Assembly: GCF_036248255.1 (NCBI RefSeq)
Contig: NZ_CP109178.1
Span: 5,766,001 to 5,830,000 of the forward strand
Length of the DNA: 64,000 bases
Direction: 5' to 3'
Source: Streptomyces sp. NBC_01717
GTDB taxonomy: Bacteria; Actinomycetota; Actinomycetes; Streptomycetales; Streptomycetaceae
Shown: one piece after another, positions 27,769-36,720 of the stretch
Numbering within the stretch: the stretch's first letter is position 1
Layout of the letters: every line of letters starts with the position of its first letter
Translations under genes and position numbers: made by a program
Notes under the pieces: generated by a model
Database searches by the model: none
What the model was told of the DNA's origin: nothing
The model's input: only the letters and a program-made list of their open reading frames with translations

Positions 27769-29403
27769 ATGGACATGGAACTGATCCCGGCACCGGTGAG
27801 CGTCGGCGACCAGGGACGGTGCGGCTTCCTGATGGACCGGGGCACGACCATCACCGGGCAGGACGGCACCGAGTCCACCGAGCGCTGGCTCCGCTCCACG
27901 CTCGGCGCCGCCTTCGGCCTGTCGCTCCCACCGGGCGACGAGGGCAAGGACAACACCATCCTGCTGCGCATCGACCCGGCCCTGGAGCCCGAGGGCTACC
28001 GGCTGTCCACCGGGACCGGCCAGAGCGTCGTGATCACCGGCGGCAGCCCCGCCGGGGTCTTCTGGGGCGCCCAGACCCTCCGGCAACTCCTGGGACCGGA
28101 AGCCTTCCGCCGGGCTCCCGTCTCCGACGGCGTTCCCGCGCGCATTCCGTTCGCGGACATCGAGGACCGGCCCCGCTTCTCCTGGCGCGGCATGATGCTC
28201 GACGTCTCGCGGCACTTCCTGCCCAAGGACGATGTCCTGCGCTACCTCGACCTCCTCGCCGCCCACAAGCTGAACGTCTTCCACTTCCACCTCACCGACG
28301 ACCAGGGCTGGCGGGTGGAGATCAAGCGCTACCCGAGGCTCACCGAGGTCGGCTCCTGGCGCTCCCGTACCAAGCACGGGCACCGGGCCTCGGAGCTGTG
28401 GGACGAGACCCCGTACGGCGGCCACTACACCCAGGACGACATCCGCGAGATCGTCGCGTACGCCGCCGAACGGCATATCCGCGTCGTCCCCGAGATCGAC
28501 ATCCCGGGCCACTCGCAGGCCGCCATCAGCGCATACCCGGAACTGGGCAACACCGACGTCATCGACACCACCACCCTCTCCGTGTGGGACACCTGGGGCG
28601 TCAGTCCGAACGTACTCGCGCCCACTGACGACACCCTGCGCTTCTTCGAAGGCGTCTTCGAGGAGCTCCTCGACCTCTTCCCGGCCGCCACCTCGCCGTT
28701 CATCCACGTCGGCGGGGACGAGTGCCGCAAGGACCAGTGGAAGGAGTCCCCGACCGCCCAGGCCCGCATCAGGGAGCTCGGCCTGGCCGACGAGGACGAG
28801 TTGCAGTCCTGGTTCATCCGGCACTTCGACCGCTGGCTCACCGCGCGCGGCCGCCGACTCATCGGCTGGGACGAGATCCTCGAAGGCGGCCTCCCGGACG
28901 GCGCGGCCGTGTCGTCGTGGCGCGGGTACGCGGGCGGCATCGCCGCAGCCGAAGCGGGGCACGACGTGGTGATGTGCCCGGAGCAGCAGGTGTATCTGGA
29001 CCACCGTCAGGACGGCGGCCCCGACGAACCGATGCCCATCGGGTACGTGCGCACCCTCGAGGACGTCTTCCGCTTCGACCCCGTACCGCCGGGCCTGACC
29101 GAGGAGGCGGCCGGTCACATCCTCGGCACCCAGGCCAACGTGTGGACCGAGGTCATGCAGAACCGGTCGCGCGTCGACTACCAGGTCTTTCCGCGGCTCG
29201 CGGCCTTCGCCGAGGTCGCCTGGTCGGCACTGCCCGCCCCCGCCGACCGGGACTTCGCCGACTTCGAACGGCGAATGACGGCGCACTATGCCCGACTTGA
29301 CGCGCTCGGCGTCGAGTACCGCCCGCCGGGCGGCCCGTTGCCGTGGCAGCGACGCCCCGGCGTTCTCGGACGCCCGATCGAGGGGGCGCCCCCGAACGTG
29401 TGA
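27769..29403 (+). CDS. Beta-N-acetylhexosaminidase, GH20
   Basis: A 544-residue enzyme that removes terminal N-acetylglucosamine or N-acetylgalactosamine. An N-terminal hexosaminidase domain (about 1-125) precedes the barrel, which opens FSWRGMMLDVSRHFLPKDDV. The catalytic Asp317-Glu318 pair lies in HVGGDECRKDQW (from residue 313). The substrate-assisted mechanism is standard for the family. No signal peptide is seen, so it probably acts in the cytoplasm on sugars imported by the ABC genes just upstream. Confidence 0.94.
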   Translation: MDMELIPAPVSVGDQGRCGFLMDRGTTITGQDGTESTERWLRSTLGAAFGLSLPPGDEGKDNTILLRIDPALEPEGYRLSTGTGQSVVITGGSPAGVFWGAQTLRQLLGPEAFRRAPVSDGVPARIPFADIEDRPRFSWRGMMLDVSRHFLPKDDVLRYLDLLAAHKLNVFHFHLTDDQGWRVEIKRYPRLTEVGSWRSRTKHGHRASELWDETPYGGHYTQDDIREIVAYAAERHIRVVPEIDIPGHSQAAISAYPELGNTDVIDTTTLSVWDTWGVSPNVLAPTDDTLRFFEGVFEELLDLFPAATSPFIHVGGDECRKDQWKESPTAQARIRELGLADEDELQSWFIRHFDRWLTARGRRLIGWDEILEGGLPDGAAVSSWRGYAGGIAAAEAGHDVVMCPEQQVYLDHRQDGGPDEPMPIGYVRTLEDVFRFDPVPPGLTEEAAGHILGTQANVWTEVMQNRSRVDYQVFPRLAAFAEVAWSALPAPADRDFADFERRMTAHYARLDALGVEYRPPGGPLPWQRRPGVLGRPIEGAPPNV

Positions 29404-29422
29404 GCCCGGCCGCAGTGCGGGT

Positions 29423-29457
29423 CCGGCCACCACGGTTCCTGGGAACGTGGTGGCCGG
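29423..29457 (+). terminator. Hairpin after the hexosaminidase gene
   Basis: A 12-bp perfect stem, CCGGCCACCACG (29423-29434) with CGTGGTGGCCGG (29446-29457). It ends the sugar operon 20 bases after its last stop. Confidence 0.82.
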
Positions 29458-29495
29458 TAAGCGTCCACCGCACGAACGGAACAAGTCGTACAACC

Positions 29496-29702
29496 ATGGC
29501 TGAAGAGTGCCAATTCACACTCTGCGCCGAAGAGGTGCGAAACGGGACCATCTTCCAGATCGGGGACGGATGCACCCTTCGCGGACCCTCGCGTCGGTCC
29601 GATCGGAAGATGTGCCAGAGTTGCCACGTCCGGCCTTCGAGCACGTACCGTACGGCGAAACAAGCCGGACGCCGGGACACCGGGAAGGGGCAGCTGGGTT
29701 GA
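29496..29702 (+). CDS. Small cysteine-rich protein coupled to the xanthine dehydrogenase operon
   Basis: A 68-residue frame from ATG 29496: MAEECQFTLCAEEVRNGTIF then IGDGCT and RKMCQSCHVRPSSTY. Cysteines at 5, 10, 26, 40 and 43 with His45 could bind a metal. Its TGA (29700-29702) overlaps the TTG start of the FAD subunit as TTGA, the type of overlap seen throughout this operon, which favours a real gene. Codon third positions are less G/C-rich than in the neighbours, and no good ribosome site is visible. I do not recognise the family. Confidence 0.5.
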   Translation: MAEECQFTLCAEEVRNGTIFQIGDGCTLRGPSRRSDRKMCQSCHVRPSSTYRTAKQAGRRDTGKGQLG

Positions 29703-30595
29703 CCACGCACGCACCGCAGGCGGCGCAGTCCGTGACGCTGCCCGCCTCGCTCGACGAGGCCGTGGCAGCGCTCGGCGCCATGCCTGCCGCCGTTCCCGTG
29801 GCCGGTGGCACGGATTTGATGTCGGCCGTCAACAAGGGGCTCCTGCGCCCCTCCGGGCTGGTCGGCCTCGGCCGGATCAGTGAGCTCCGCGGCTGGCACT
29901 ACCAGGACGGTCACGCCCTGCTCGGCGCCGGCCTCACCCACGCCCGGATGGGGCGGCCCGACTTCGCCGCCCTGATCCCCGCCCTGGCCGCTTCCGCGCG
30001 CGCTGCGGGCCCGCCCCAGATCCGTAACGCCGGGACACTCGGCGGCAACATCGCCACCGCCGCCCCGACCGGCGACGCCCTGCCGGTGCTCGCCGCCCTG
30101 GAGGCCGAGCTCGTCATCGCGGGACCCGGCGGCGCCCGCCGCGAGATCCCCGTCTCGCACCTGCTGGCCGGCCGCGAGATGCTGGAGCCCGCGGAGCTGA
30201 TCGGCTTCGTCCGCGTACCGCTGCTGCACGCGCCGCAGGTCTTCCTGAAGGCGACCGGCCGCACCGGCCCCGGCCGGGCCACCGCATCCGTCGCGATCGT
30301 CCTCGACCCGGCCCGGCGTGGGGTGCGCTGTGCGGTCGGCGCCATAGCGCCGATGCCGCTGCGCCCGCTGGAGGCCGAGCGGTGGATCGCCTCGCTGATC
30401 GACTGGGACGGTGAACGGGGCCTGGCATCCGACGCGCTGGCCGCGTTCGGCGAGTACGTCGCGGCGGCGTGCATCCCGGACCAGGCACCGCCCGCCGACG
30501 GGGGCGAGGCACCACCGCTGCCGCCCGCCGTACTGCATCTGCGGCGCACGGTCGCCGCGCTCGCCCGACGCGCGCTGGGGAGGGCACTGTCGTGA
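29699..30595 (+). CDS. Xanthine dehydrogenase-type FAD-binding subunit
   Basis: A 298-residue subunit of a molybdenum hydroxylase. The FAD site is seen in AAVPVAGGTDLMSAVNKG and IRNAGTLGGNIATAAPTGDA, and a CO-dehydrogenase flavoprotein C-terminal domain covers about 170-298. The likely start is TTG 29699, which has GGAAGGGG some 8 bases before it and lies where homology begins. A longer in-frame extension back to 29507 reads through the small cysteine-rich frame and lacks family character. It passes electrons from the Fe-S subunit to NAD or another acceptor. It overlaps the next gene by GTGA. Confidence 0.9.
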   Translation: MTTHAPQAAQSVTLPASLDEAVAALGAMPAAVPVAGGTDLMSAVNKGLLRPSGLVGLGRISELRGWHYQDGHALLGAGLTHARMGRPDFAALIPALAASARAAGPPQIRNAGTLGGNIATAAPTGDALPVLAALEAELVIAGPGGARREIPVSHLLAGREMLEPAELIGFVRVPLLHAPQVFLKATGRTGPGRATASVAIVLDPARRGVRCAVGAIAPMPLRPLEAERWIASLIDWDGERGLASDALAAFGEYVAAACIPDQAPPADGGEAPPLPPAVLHLRRTVAALARRALGRALS

Positions 30596-32184
30596 GCAAC
30601 AACAACCACGAGGACCACAACGAGCAGCACGGGGGCTGGCAGCCGACCCCGCAGGGCGGTGAGTACGACTCCGAGGCCACCGCCTTCGTCCACCTGCCGC
30701 CGGAGGACCTGGCGAGCGCGCCGCTGGCTGCCCCCGGCCATGGCTACGTGCCGCCGATGATCCTGCCGCTGACCCCTGCGGCCGGGCTCGACCCGGCGGC
30801 GACGGGCAGCTGGGTGGTCCGGACGCAGGGCCCGCCGGAGGGCGGCGCGGAGCAGCAGGCGCAGGGCACGGTGCATTGGCCGGATCCGAACCAGCAGCAG
30901 CACGGGTACCCGCAGCACGAGCAGCACTCGGCGGCCGAGCAGTACGCCCAGCACGAGCAGCACTCCGCGGGCGAGCAGTACGCCCAGCACGAGCAGCACT
31001 CCCCGGGCGAGCAGTACGCCCAGCACGAGCAGCACGGTGAGCCGCCGGCCGCGACGGGCCAGTGGGACTTCGCCGAGGCGACGGCCGCAGAGCCCCTCGG
31101 CCACACCGGCCAGTGGACGATCCCGGTCGCCGAGGGCGACCTCCCGGACGAGTCCGGTGAGTTCACGACCTCGGCGCTGGCCTCCCAGTGGTACGGGGAC
31201 CGGACGCCGCCGGCCACGCTGCCGGGCGGCGCCCCCGCGCCGTGGGCGACGCAGCCGGAGCCGGCCCCCGAGTCCCCCGAAACGGCCGTGGGGACGCCGG
31301 CGCACGGTGTGGACCTCACGCAGGCGCCTGTCCCGGAGTCCACGCGCGTCCACGTGCAGCGCGATGCGGACGCCGAGCTGCCGACGGAGCCGGCCGCCGA
31401 CCCGACGGCGGACCTCGTGCCGGACCTGGTCCCGGACCCGGCCCCGGACCTGGTCCCGGACCTCTCCACGGACCTGGTCCCCGGCGTCGAGACCGACACC
31501 GACACCCCCGCCGCCGCACTCGCTGCGGAGGAGGTCCCGGCCGACGCACCGCCCCTCGACACAGCGAGCGAGCACCCCGCCGCCTCCTACGTCCTGCACG
31601 TGAACGGCGCCGACCGCCCGGTCACCGACGCCTGGATCGGCGAGTCGCTGCTCTACGTGCTGCGCGAGCGGCTCGGCCTCGCCGGTGCCAAGGACGGCTG
31701 CTCGCAGGGCGAGTGCGGTGCCTGCAACGTCCAGGTCGACGGCCGGCTCGTCGCCTCCTGCCTGGTCCCCGCGGCCACGGCTGCGGGCAGCGAGGTCCGT
31801 ACGGTCGAGGGCCTGGCCGTCGACGGCGAGCCGTCCGACGTCCAGCGGGCCCTGGCCAACTGCGGCGCCGTCCAGTGCGGCTTCTGCATCCCCGGCATGG
31901 CCATGACCGTCCATGACCTGCTGGAGGGCAACCACGCCCCCAGCGAGCTGGAGACCCGCCAGGCGCTCTGCGGCAACCTGTGCCGATGCTCCGGTTACCG
32001 CGGCGTGCTCGACGCCGTGAGCGAGGTCATCGCGGGCCGCGAGGCCAGCGCCGAAGCCGCCGCCGTGCCAGGCTCCACGTCCCCGTCCGCGGAAGCGCAC
32101 GCCGACGAGGCGCGCATCCCGCACCAGGCAGCCCCGGGTGCCGGTAGTGTCCAGCCACATCTGCAGGACGGAGGCATGGCGTGA
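30592..32184 (+). CDS. Xanthine dehydrogenase-type [2Fe-2S] subunit with long disordered N-terminus
   Basis: A 530-residue protein where about 160 would be normal. The first 330 or so residues are low-complexity (Gln, His, Glu, Pro, Asp) with three 12-residue repeats (EQYAQHEQHS type) and a Pro/Asp-rich run of PDLV repeats. The catalytic part begins near SYVLHVNGADRPVTD. The plant-type cluster ligands are C370, C375, C378 and C390 (CSQGECGACNVQVDG). The second cluster is CGFCIPGM plus CGNLCRCSGY. All eight cysteines are present, so it should work. The role of the extension is unknown. Coupled to both neighbours by GTGA overlaps. Confidence 0.92.
   Translation: MSNNNHEDHNEQHGGWQPTPQGGEYDSEATAFVHLPPEDLASAPLAAPGHGYVPPMILPLTPAAGLDPAATGSWVVRTQGPPEGGAEQQAQGTVHWPDPNQQQHGYPQHEQHSAAEQYAQHEQHSAGEQYAQHEQHSPGEQYAQHEQHGEPPAATGQWDFAEATAAEPLGHTGQWTIPVAEGDLPDESGEFTTSALASQWYGDRTPPATLPGGAPAPWATQPEPAPESPETAVGTPAHGVDLTQAPVPESTRVHVQRDADAELPTEPAADPTADLVPDLVPDPAPDLVPDLSTDLVPGVETDTDTPAAALAAEEVPADAPPLDTASEHPAASYVLHVNGADRPVTDAWIGESLLYVLRERLGLAGAKDGCSQGECGACNVQVDGRLVASCLVPAATAAGSEVRTVEGLAVDGEPSDVQRALANCGAVQCGFCIPGMAMTVHDLLEGNHAPSELETRQALCGNLCRCSGYRGVLDAVSEVIAGREASAEAAAVPGSTSPSAEAHADEARIPHQAAPGAGSVQPHLQDGGMA
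30913..31035 (+). repeat. In-frame 36-bp tandem repeat, 3.4 copies
   Basis: Units at 30913-30948, 30949-30984 and 30985-31020 plus a 15-base partial copy, each starting CAGCACGAGCAGCAC. Copies differ at few positions, which points to recent expansion. The 12-codon unit keeps the reading frame of the Fe-S subunit. Confidence 0.95.
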
Positions 32185-34517
32185 GCAACGACGCAGCCAC
32201 CGCGGCCAACGCGACCCGCACGACACTCACCACCCCGCCGGTCGACAGCCCCGACACCGAGCCGCCCGTGTTCGGCCTCGGCGCCTCGCTGCCGCCCGCC
32301 GACGCCCGTGCGAAGACCGAGGGCACCTTCCCGTACGCGGCCGACCTCTGGGCCGAGGGACTGCTGTGGGCGGCGGTGCTGCGTTCCCCGCACCCGCACG
32401 CCCGAATCGTGTCCATCGACACCAGCGCCGCCGCCGAGATGCCGGGCGTACGCACGGTCGTCACGCACGAGGACGTCCCCGGCGACGGTGCGTACGGCCG
32501 CCGGGTGGTCGACCGCCCGGTCTTCGCGTCCGAACTGGTCCGCCACCACGGCGAGCCGATCGCCGCCGTCGCCGCCGACCACCCCGACACGGCCCGCCTC
32601 GCCGCGGCGGCGATCGTCGTCGAGTACGAGATCCTCGAACCGGTCACCGACCCGGAGAAGGCCTTCGAGGCCGAGCCCCTGCACCCCGACGGCAACCTGA
32701 TCCGTCACATCCCGCTGCGCTACGGCGACCCGGACATCGCGGGCGAGGTCGTCGTCGAGGGCCTGTACCGCATCGGCCGCCAGGACCCGGCCCCGATCGG
32801 TGCCGAAGCCGGACTCGCCGTGCCCCGCCCGGACGGCGGCGTGGAGATCTACACCGCCTCCACCGACCCGCACACCGACCGCGACCTCGCCGCCGCCTGC
32901 TTCGGTCTGGAACCGGACCGGGTGAAGATCGTCGTCACCGGTGTCCCCGGCGCGACCGGCGACCGCGAGGACCCGGGCTTCCAGCTGCCGCTCGGCCTGC
33001 TCGCCCTGCGTACCGGCTGCCCGGTCAAACTGGCCGCCACCCGCGAGGAGTCCTTCCTCGGCCACGCCCACCGCCACCCGACGCTGCTCCGCTACCGCCA
33101 CCACGCGGACGCGGAGGGCCGACTGGTGAAGGTGGAGGCGCAGATCCTCCTCGACGCGGGCGCGTACGCCGACGCCTCGTCCGAGTCCCTGGCCGCAGCG
33201 GTGGCCTTCGCCTGCGGTCCGTACGTCGTTCCGCACGCCTTCATCGAGGGCTGGGCGGTCCGTACGAACAACCCGCCGTCCGGCCATGTGCGGGGCGAGG
33301 GCGCGATGCAGGTCTGCGCCGCGTACGAGGGACAGATGGACAAACTGGCGGCGAAGCTGGGCATCGAACCGGCCGAAGTCCGCCTGCGCAACTCCCTCTC
33401 GACCGGCGACATCCTGCCCACCGGCCAGACCGTGACGTGCCCCGCCCCGGTCGCGGAACTCCTGCGAGCGGTACGGGACTTCCCGCTCCCCACACTCCCG
33501 AAGGACTCTCCCGAGGACGACTGGCTGCTGCCAGGCGGCCCGGAGGGCGCGGGCGAGCCGGGCGCGGTGCGCCGCGGCGTCGGCTATGCACTGGGCATGG
33601 TCCACATGCTCGGCGCCGAGGGGGCGGACGAGGTGTCCACGGCCACGGTCAAGGTCCACGACGGCGTTGCCACGGTCATCTGCGCGGCGGTCGAAACCGG
33701 CCAGGGTTTCTCGACCCTGGCCCGCCAGGTGGTCCAGGAGACCCTGGGCATCGAGGAGGTCCTCGTGGCCTCGGTCGACACCGACCAGCCCCCGGCCGGC
33801 CCCGCCACGCACGGCCGTCACACCTGGGTCTCCGCCGGAGCCGTCGAACGGGCCGCCAAGATGGTCCGTACCCAGCTCCTCCAACCGCTGGCCCACAAGT
33901 TCGGCATGTCCACGGAGCTGCTCCAGATCGCCAACGGCAAGATCACCTCGTACGACGGAGTGCTGTCCACGACGGTCACGGAAGCGATGGACGGCAAGGA
34001 GCTCTGGGCCACCGCCCAGTGCCGCCCCCACCCCACCGAGCCACTCGACGAGTCCGGCCAGGGCGACGCCTTCGTCGGCCTCGCCTTCTGCGCGGTCCGC
34101 GCGGTCGTGGACGTCGACATCGAACTCGGCTCGATCCGCGTGGTGGAGATGGCCGTCGCCCAGGACGTCGGCCGGGTCCTCAACCCGTCCCAGCTGGCGA
34201 CCCGTATCGAAGCGGGCATCACCCAGGGCATCGGCACGGCACTGACCGAGAACCTCCGCACGGCCCGCGGTCTGATCCGCCACCCCGACCTAACGGGTTA
34301 CGCACTGCCGACGGCGCTTGACGCTCCGGACATTCGCATCGTCAAACTCGTCGAGGAACGCGACGTGGTGGCCCCCTTCGGCGCCAAGCCCGCCTCGGCG
34401 GTCCCGGTGGTGACGTCCCCGGCAGCGGTGGCCGCGGCAGTCCGCGCGGCGACGGGCCGCCCGATAAACCGCCTCCCGATCCGACCGCAGGCGGCTGTGG
34501 CGGCGGTCAACTCCTGA
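32181..34517 (+). CDS. Xanthine dehydrogenase-type molybdopterin-binding subunit
   Basis: A 778-residue catalytic subunit. Domain 1 has GASLPPADARAKTEGTFPYA and RSPHPHARIVSIDTSAAAEM. The molybdopterin domains follow with GHAHRHPTLLRYRHHADAEG, SGHVRGEGAMQVCAAYEGQM and VETGQGFSTLARQVVQETLG. It hydroxylates a purine or another aromatic/aldehyde substrate; xanthine is the default assignment only. The gene overlaps the Fe-S subunit by GTGA. No XdhC-type maturation gene is seen beside it, so that factor must be elsewhere. Confidence 0.92.
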   Translation: MSNDAATAANATRTTLTTPPVDSPDTEPPVFGLGASLPPADARAKTEGTFPYAADLWAEGLLWAAVLRSPHPHARIVSIDTSAAAEMPGVRTVVTHEDVPGDGAYGRRVVDRPVFASELVRHHGEPIAAVAADHPDTARLAAAAIVVEYEILEPVTDPEKAFEAEPLHPDGNLIRHIPLRYGDPDIAGEVVVEGLYRIGRQDPAPIGAEAGLAVPRPDGGVEIYTASTDPHTDRDLAAACFGLEPDRVKIVVTGVPGATGDREDPGFQLPLGLLALRTGCPVKLAATREESFLGHAHRHPTLLRYRHHADAEGRLVKVEAQILLDAGAYADASSESLAAAVAFACGPYVVPHAFIEGWAVRTNNPPSGHVRGEGAMQVCAAYEGQMDKLAAKLGIEPAEVRLRNSLSTGDILPTGQTVTCPAPVAELLRAVRDFPLPTLPKDSPEDDWLLPGGPEGAGEPGAVRRGVGYALGMVHMLGAEGADEVSTATVKVHDGVATVICAAVETGQGFSTLARQVVQETLGIEEVLVASVDTDQPPAGPATHGRHTWVSAGAVERAAKMVRTQLLQPLAHKFGMSTELLQIANGKITSYDGVLSTTVTEAMDGKELWATAQCRPHPTEPLDESGQGDAFVGLAFCAVRAVVDVDIELGSIRVVEMAVAQDVGRVLNPSQLATRIEAGITQGIGTALTENLRTARGLIRHPDLTGYALPTALDAPDIRIVKLVEERDVVAPFGAKPASAVPVVTSPAAVAAAVRAATGRPINRLPIRPQAAVAAVNS

Positions 34518-34526
34518 CCGATTTGC

Positions 34527-34540
34527 GTTGCACATGCAAC
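34527..34540. promoter_or_regulatory. GTTGCA-CA-TGCAAC palindrome
   Basis: Perfect 6-bp arms with a 2-base spacer, 10 bases after the molybdopterin subunit stop and 79 before the next gene. The half-sites equal those of the operator at 24618-24638, but the spacing differs by three bases. Confidence 0.4.
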
Positions 34541-34618
34541 ACGGAGATGCGCGCTGTCACCGCTGCTGACTACAGTGATCCCCAAAGCTGAAGGAAGCTG
34601 CATACGGGGGAGGGTGCT

Positions 34619-35143
34619 GTGCTGCCGAGTGACGCCGGGGGATCGGCGGAAACACCGGGCGGGCCGTTCGGGTCCGTCGTCGGTTTCGCGCAGAACGCGG
34701 TCGGCGAACTGGTCACCGAGCTTTCGTCGTTCACGAAGTTCCGCGACCGGATCGACGAACTCCTGCGCGACCTCAAGGCATCGCCCGCCGGACCGAAGAA
34801 GGTGGGCGAAGAGCCCATGGTCCGCACCCAGTTCGGCGGCGGCCACAGCGGTTGGGCCGAGGCGGCCGATCTGTTCCTCTCGTATCAGACGGTCATCACC
34901 CAGCTCGAATCGCTGTCGAAGCTGCTGTCGGACTCGATAGAGGGCATGGGCATCGCGGTGCTCGCATCCCACAAGGGCTACGAGAACCTCGACGTGGACA
35001 TCCGGCGCCGCATGCTCGCGATCAACGACAACGCGCAGGAGCACTACGGGGGTTCGTACGACCCGACGGTGCCGGCCAAGCAGCACACCGACCAGGGGGC
35101 GGCGGCGAAGCCGGCGCCCGGCGAGTCCACCGGGACCATCTGA
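34619..35143 (+). CDS. Helical protein of a type VII secretion accessory cluster
   Basis: A 174-residue protein from GTG 34619 with GGGGGAGGG 5 bases upstream. It is mostly helical with Leu heptads (about 85-110, LSYQTVITQLESLSKLLSDS) and a polar tail. I recognise no domain with confidence; the length, helices and position before a WXG/PPE-like gene and a mycosin suggest a WXG100-related partner or chaperone. The stop lies 52 bases before the next start. Confidence 0.7.
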   Translation: MLPSDAGGSAETPGGPFGSVVGFAQNAVGELVTELSSFTKFRDRIDELLRDLKASPAGPKKVGEEPMVRTQFGGGHSGWAEAADLFLSYQTVITQLESLSKLLSDSIEGMGIAVLASHKGYENLDVDIRRRMLAINDNAQEHYGGSYDPTVPAKQHTDQGAAAKPAPGESTGTI

Positions 35144-35195
35144 CCGATGAAGACGACGATCAGCGGCTTGGCACGGGCATAGACGGGGGCACGAG

Positions 35196-36692
35196 ATGGA
35201 CCACGGGGAAAGCGGCTCGGGTACGCCGTTCGAGAGCATGTCCCACGAGGAGATGCTGACGTGGCTGGACCAGGCCAACAGCGGGGCGATACAGGGCGCG
35301 GCCGACCGACTGGTGAGCGCGGCCACGGAGATCCGCAAGATCGCGGAAGACCTGAAGGTCCGCCCGCAGTGGGTCGAATGGAAGGGCGAGGGCGCCGACG
35401 CATTCCGCACATGGAGCGCGGACCTGGCCAACTCCACGTTGCGCCTGGGTGATTACAGCGAGGGCGCGTCGAAGTGGCTGACGCAGGCTTCGAACGCGAT
35501 TGCGTCGGCCCAGGCGGCGATCCCGCGCACCCAGGCCGGTGCACAGGCCAACTTGGACGCGGCGTTGGCGGCGCGCAATGACCCGGACGCGTCGGCGGTT
35601 GCGCAGAAGTCGGCCGAGACGCTGATCGCAACCCAGGAGGCGAACCGCCAGGAGGCGGCTGCGCAGATGCGGAAGCTGGCGCAGACGTACTCGTTGTCGG
35701 CGTCGCAGATGGACGGACTGGAGAAGCCGGCATTTCCGCCGCCGCCGCAGGCGATTGTGCCGCCTGACGAGGACCGTCGTGGCGGAGAAGGCGATGTGGG
35801 GCTTCGCGAAGCCGGGCAGAGTTCCAGTACCACGGGCAAGGATTATGGATTGGCGGCAGAGGGGCAGAGCCGCGAATCATCGGGCGGTGTGGCTACACCC
35901 TCAGGGAACACGGTGGCGTCCCAGTCATTGAGCCACGCGTCCGTGGCACGGCCGGTCGGCATGGGGATTGACGGAGTCGCCGCGCTCCAGGATCCCCCGT
36001 CAATTTCGTCCGTGCCCCCATCGGGCGTGCCCCGGGCAAGCCCGTCCGAAAGTATTTTTCCTGCAACGGGAGTTGTCGTTCCTCCCGCCTCTGGTGGCGG
36101 CCTCGCGATGCCATCCAGCACCGGTGGTGGAAGGCCAACTGGAGCCCTGCGCACGTCGACTCCGGGGACTGGCGCGGGTCCTCTCGGTTCTGGCGCGATC
36201 GGTCGGCCTTCTGGAGGTGGCGGAATCACCGGGGGACGTGCTGTTCCCCAGGCTTCAGGGCGTCCGGCGGGTGGAATTCCTCGTGGGACAGTGATCGGCG
36301 GCGAAGGGGGGCAGGGGCGAGCCTCGATGGGCCGTGTCATGGGCACGGGAGGCATGGGTACCGGCAACGCTCCCGGCCAAAGTGGGGTGAGCGGCGGCCG
36401 TCGTCTGGCAGGCGAAACGGGCGGCGTTGTCGGCGGTCGTTCTCAGCAGCCAGGCCGTACCGGAACGCGCCCATTCACGCCCGGGGGCTCCGGTTTGGTG
36501 AGGGCCGCGACGTCGACCGAAAGTGTGCGTGGCACTGGTTCTGTAGGGCGAGGTGCGCCGTTGTCTCCCCACGGTTCCCGGACGAGCGATTCGCGCCGAG
36601 ACGCGGGCGGTGAGCGGCCGAACTACCTCACAGAGGACGAGGAAACCTGGCAGCAAGGCGCTCGACGCGTTGTCCCTCCAGTCATCGACTGA
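35196..36692 (+). CDS. PPE/WXG-like putative type VII secretion substrate
   Basis: A 498-residue protein. The first 170 residues are helical with a W-x-G turn (Trp62-Lys-Gly64 in VEWKGEGADAFRTW), as in PPE/WXG100 proteins. Residues about 185-465 are Gly/Pro/Ser-rich and disordered. The extreme C-terminus NYLTEDEETWQQGARRVVPP is a motif I associate with Streptomyces proteins encoded next to mycosins. The mycosin gene follows 28 bases on, suggesting secretion and processing together. No ESX ATPase or membrane core gene is in the window. Confidence 0.82.
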   Translation: MDHGESGSGTPFESMSHEEMLTWLDQANSGAIQGAADRLVSAATEIRKIAEDLKVRPQWVEWKGEGADAFRTWSADLANSTLRLGDYSEGASKWLTQASNAIASAQAAIPRTQAGAQANLDAALAARNDPDASAVAQKSAETLIATQEANRQEAAAQMRKLAQTYSLSASQMDGLEKPAFPPPPQAIVPPDEDRRGGEGDVGLREAGQSSSTTGKDYGLAAEGQSRESSGGVATPSGNTVASQSLSHASVARPVGMGIDGVAALQDPPSISSVPPSGVPRASPSESIFPATGVVVPPASGGGLAMPSSTGGGRPTGALRTSTPGTGAGPLGSGAIGRPSGGGGITGGRAVPQASGRPAGGIPRGTVIGGEGGQGRASMGRVMGTGGMGTGNAPGQSGVSGGRRLAGETGGVVGGRSQQPGRTGTRPFTPGGSGLVRAATSTESVRGTGSVGRGAPLSPHGSRTSDSRRDAGGERPNYLTEDEETWQQGARRVVPPVID

Positions 36693-36720
36693 TCAGCACA
36701 GCACTGGCAAAGGAATGCAG

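Noticed and set aside
29507..29698. N-terminal extension of the FAD subunit back to 29507
   Set aside because: The extra 64 codons have no family similarity, no good ribosome site and run across the small cysteine-rich frame; TTG 29699 fits spacing and homology.
30913..31035. Regular 36-bp repeats as a possible CRISPR array
   Set aside because: Units abut with no spacers and keep the reading frame of the iron-sulphur subunit.
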